DNA of 8,613 nt from an uncultured Prevotella sp. GTDB taxonomy: Bacteria; Bacteroidota; Bacteroidia; Bacteroidales; Bacteroidaceae. The notes below the pieces were generated by a model. It searched no databases. It had not been told where the DNA came from and worked only from the letters and a program-made list of their open reading frames with translations. Each line of letters starts with the position of its first letter. Position 1 is the stretch's first letter. The stretch lies in assembly GCA_937901345.1 (NCBI GenBank), contig CALCHM010000070.1, positions 1-8,613 of the forward strand. The letters run 5' to 3'. The translations under genes were made by a program, and so were the position numbers. Of the stretch, positions 7,489 to 8,613 are shown one piece after another.

Positions 7489-7577
7489 GCAATAATATAA
7501 AAATCCTCCCCAAAGTTAGGGGAGGTGCCCAAAGGGCGGAGGGGTCTGTAGAAGAGGGTCAACTTCTATATTATTGC
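7489..7577. repeat. Inverted repeat enclosing a C-rich/G-rich hairpin
   Basis: GCAATAATATA (7489-7499) is the exact reverse complement of TATATTATTGC (7567-7577). Inside, CCTCCCC pairs with GGGGAGG around AAAGTTA (about 7504-7524), followed by a G-rich tract containing GCGGAGGGG. A related arrangement (GCCCCC...AAGTTAGGAG...GCGGAGGGGG) is at about 6942-6988, before the first 26-base repeat copy. It may be a small miniature element or a structured intergenic repeat. Confidence 0.7.
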
Positions 7578-7586
7578 CCAAAAAAA
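7561..7586. repeat. Copy 2 of the 26-base terminator-linked repeat
   Basis: Partner of 7022-7047, with two differences over 26 bases. It overlaps the right arm of the 7489-7577 inverted repeat and the T-run of the terminator of the minus-strand gene. Confidence 0.8.
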
Positions 7587-7617
7587 GGATGCGCCAACTC
7601 ATTTTGACGCATCCTTT
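7580..7617 (-). terminator. Rho-independent terminator of the repeat-protein gene
   Basis: On the minus strand AAAGGATGCG (7617-7608) pairs with CGCATCCTTT (7593-7584) around a 14-base loop. The 3' side runs into seven T (complement of 7580-7586). It is about 50 bases past the TAG stop of the minus-strand gene, the normal place for its terminator. Confidence 0.9.
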
Positions 7618-7666
7618 AGTTTCGTTATAGGGAATTCGCTAGCAAGCGCAATCGGCGCAATGCTTA

Positions 7667-8613
7667 CTACTCTGTCTTCACAAAGGTCTTCTTACCATTC
7701 ACGATATACCAACCTGCGGCCAACTTATCCTTCACCGCCTGCCACTGGGCGTCTTTGCATATCAACAACCCATTGAGCGTATAGATCGTCACGCGCTGAT
7801 TGGCTTGAAGCGCCGCGATGGATGTGGGATAATCATAAGTGCCATAGATGTCGAGATCGTGCGCGGGCATCGTCGCGGGAATTTCGGTGGTCCAACCCTT
7901 GAACTCCATATCCTCGGGAACCGTAGGAACAGGGATGTCCAGCACGGTGCCATAATCCACCGCCATCGTTTGATACAGCGCACCGTTCAGATAGATGCGC
8001 AACACGTACGTATTCACTTCATAAAGTCCCTTAACGGTCACATCGTGAGCAGGCATCGTTGTGGGTAAGTTTTCCCAACCTACAAACGAGTGTCCTTTCT
8101 TCGTGGGAGCTGCGGGAGTCGTAATTACCGTTCCAAATTCTACATAATCCTGCTGAATCACTTTATCATCCACGACAAAAATCAAGAGATAACTTTGTTT
8201 ATGATAGGTGCCCTGAATTTCCAAGTCGCGTGCAGGCATTGTTTCAGGAACGTCTTTCCATCCGTCAAACGCATGTCCTTCCTTTTCAGGAGCAGCAGGA
8301 GGCACAATCTTCGCGCCATATTCCACATAGCGTTGCTGAACCACCTCGCCATCTGCAATGAAAGTCAACAAGTATTCCTGCTTGTCATACGTTCCATAGA
8401 CCGTCACATCGTGAGCAGGCATCGTTGCAGGAAGATTTTCCCAACCCGCAAACGTGTATCCTTCCTTTGCAGGAACCGAAGGCGTCGTAATTACCGCACC
8501 ATACTCCACATCCCCTTGCTGCAACACCTTGCCGTCTAAGATAAAGGTCAGCAGATATTGCTGCTTGCTATACGTGCCATGAATCACCAAGTCGTGAGCA
8601 GGCATTGTCGCGG
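7667..8613 (-). CDS. InlB B-type (Listeria-Bacteroides) repeat surface protein, 5' partial
   Basis: The frame runs off the right edge. The last full codons before it read Ala-Thr, then MPAHD, the end of a repeat, so the Met at 8605 is internal and not a start. At least 314 residues are visible. The fragment has the end of one repeat, four full 61-residue repeats and a 52-residue tail. Each repeat has the pattern Y-L-L-x-F-hydrophobic-x-D/N-G, V-E-Y-G, a Pro-rich strand, G-x-x-F-x-G-W, then TMPA-H/R-D and G-T-Y. This matches the Listeria-Bacteroides/Flg_new family, a beta-grasp-like repeat of extracellular proteins. The tail has VTIYTLNG and GWYIVNGKKTFVK, resembling a T9SS-type C-terminal signal. 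The stop is TAG (7667-7669) with a terminator shortly after. Any catalytic or adhesive N-terminal domain lies outside the window, so the role is unknown; adhesion or a surface stalk is only inference. Confidence 0.9.
   Translation of the reverse strand, partial: ATMPAHDLVIHGTYSKQQYLLTFILDGKVLQQGDVEYGAVITTPSVPAKEGYTFAGWENLPATMPAHDVTVYGTYDKQEYLLTFIADGEVVQQRYVEYGAKIVPPAAPEKEGHAFDGWKDVPETMPARDLEIQGTYHKQSYLLIFVVDDKVIQQDYVEFGTVITTPAAPTKKGHSFVGWENLPTTMPAHDVTVKGLYEVNTYVLRIYLNGALYQTMAVDYGTVLDIPVPTVPEDMEFKGWTTEIPATMPAHDLDIYGTYDYPTSIAALQANQRVTIYTLNGLLICKDAQWQAVKDKLAAGWYIVNGKKTFVKTE
7826..8557 (-). repeat. Four tandem 183-bp coding repeats
   Basis: The units are 8375-8557, 8192-8374, 8009-8191 and 7826-8008, each encoding 61 residues. 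The first three are close, all with QQ at positions 14-15 and a K-x-G segment. Repeat 2 has MPARD in place of MPAHD. Repeat 4, nearest the C-terminus, is clearly more diverged (NGALYQTMAVDYG) and has one shifted residue before TMPAHD. Bases 8558-8613 are the end of a further repeat. Confidence 0.9.

Noticed and set aside
6335..7666. tRNA, rRNA or riboswitch in the intergenic region
   Set aside because: The hairpins there are simple palindromes; no cloverleaf, CCA end or known riboswitch core was recognised.
8603..8605. ATG as the start of the minus-strand repeat gene
   Set aside because: It is the Met of the recurring TMPAHD motif inside a repeat, and the frame continues to the right edge.

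Overview
The window looks like a chromosomal segment of a Bacteroidales bacterium, most likely a Prevotellaceae member. The reasons are a very large secreted multidomain glycosidase, tails resembling the type IX secretion sorting domain on both proteins (YDLQGRRV...GVYIINGQK and VTIYTLNG...GWYIVNGKK), Listeria-Bacteroides (InlB B-type) repeats, and a hairpin-rich intergenic region. The genus assignment is inference; no rRNA or other marker is present.

Layout. Bases 2-6334 (+) are the 3' part of one huge open gene that enters from the left edge. It encodes 2,110 visible residues combining a GH20 beta-N-acetylhexosaminidase, a string of non-catalytic modules (beta-sandwich, helical linker, two trefoil-like modules, LamG-like, F5/8C-CBM32), a GH33 exo-sialidase and a C-terminal sorting-type tail. 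It ends in a good intrinsic terminator at 6390-6426. Bases 7667-8613 (-) are the 3' part of a convergent gene that enters from the right edge. It encodes tandem 61-residue InlB-like repeats followed by a comparable tail, and it has its own terminator at 7580-7617.

Between the two convergent genes lie 1,332 bases with no convincing gene but much repeat structure. These are five about 40-bp dyad-containing direct repeats (6573-6773), a stray minus-strand-type terminator (7041-7081), three 27-bp tandem units (7146-7226), a 196-bp symmetric palindrome made of six triloop hairpins (7221-7416), and an AT-rich inverted repeat around a C-rich/G-rich hairpin (7489-7577). A 26-base sequence beside the stray terminator recurs beside the terminator of the right-hand gene, so one terminator-containing module seems to be duplicated.

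Functionally, the left protein would remove terminal sialic acid and beta-linked GalNAc/GlcNAc from host glycans such as mucin at the cell surface or outside the cell. The right protein looks like a surface or secreted repeat protein. The two genes converge, so they are not in one operon. No regulatory region of either gene is in the window. The strongest candidates for something unusual are the GH20-GH33 two-enzyme polypeptide and the symmetric palindromic element.
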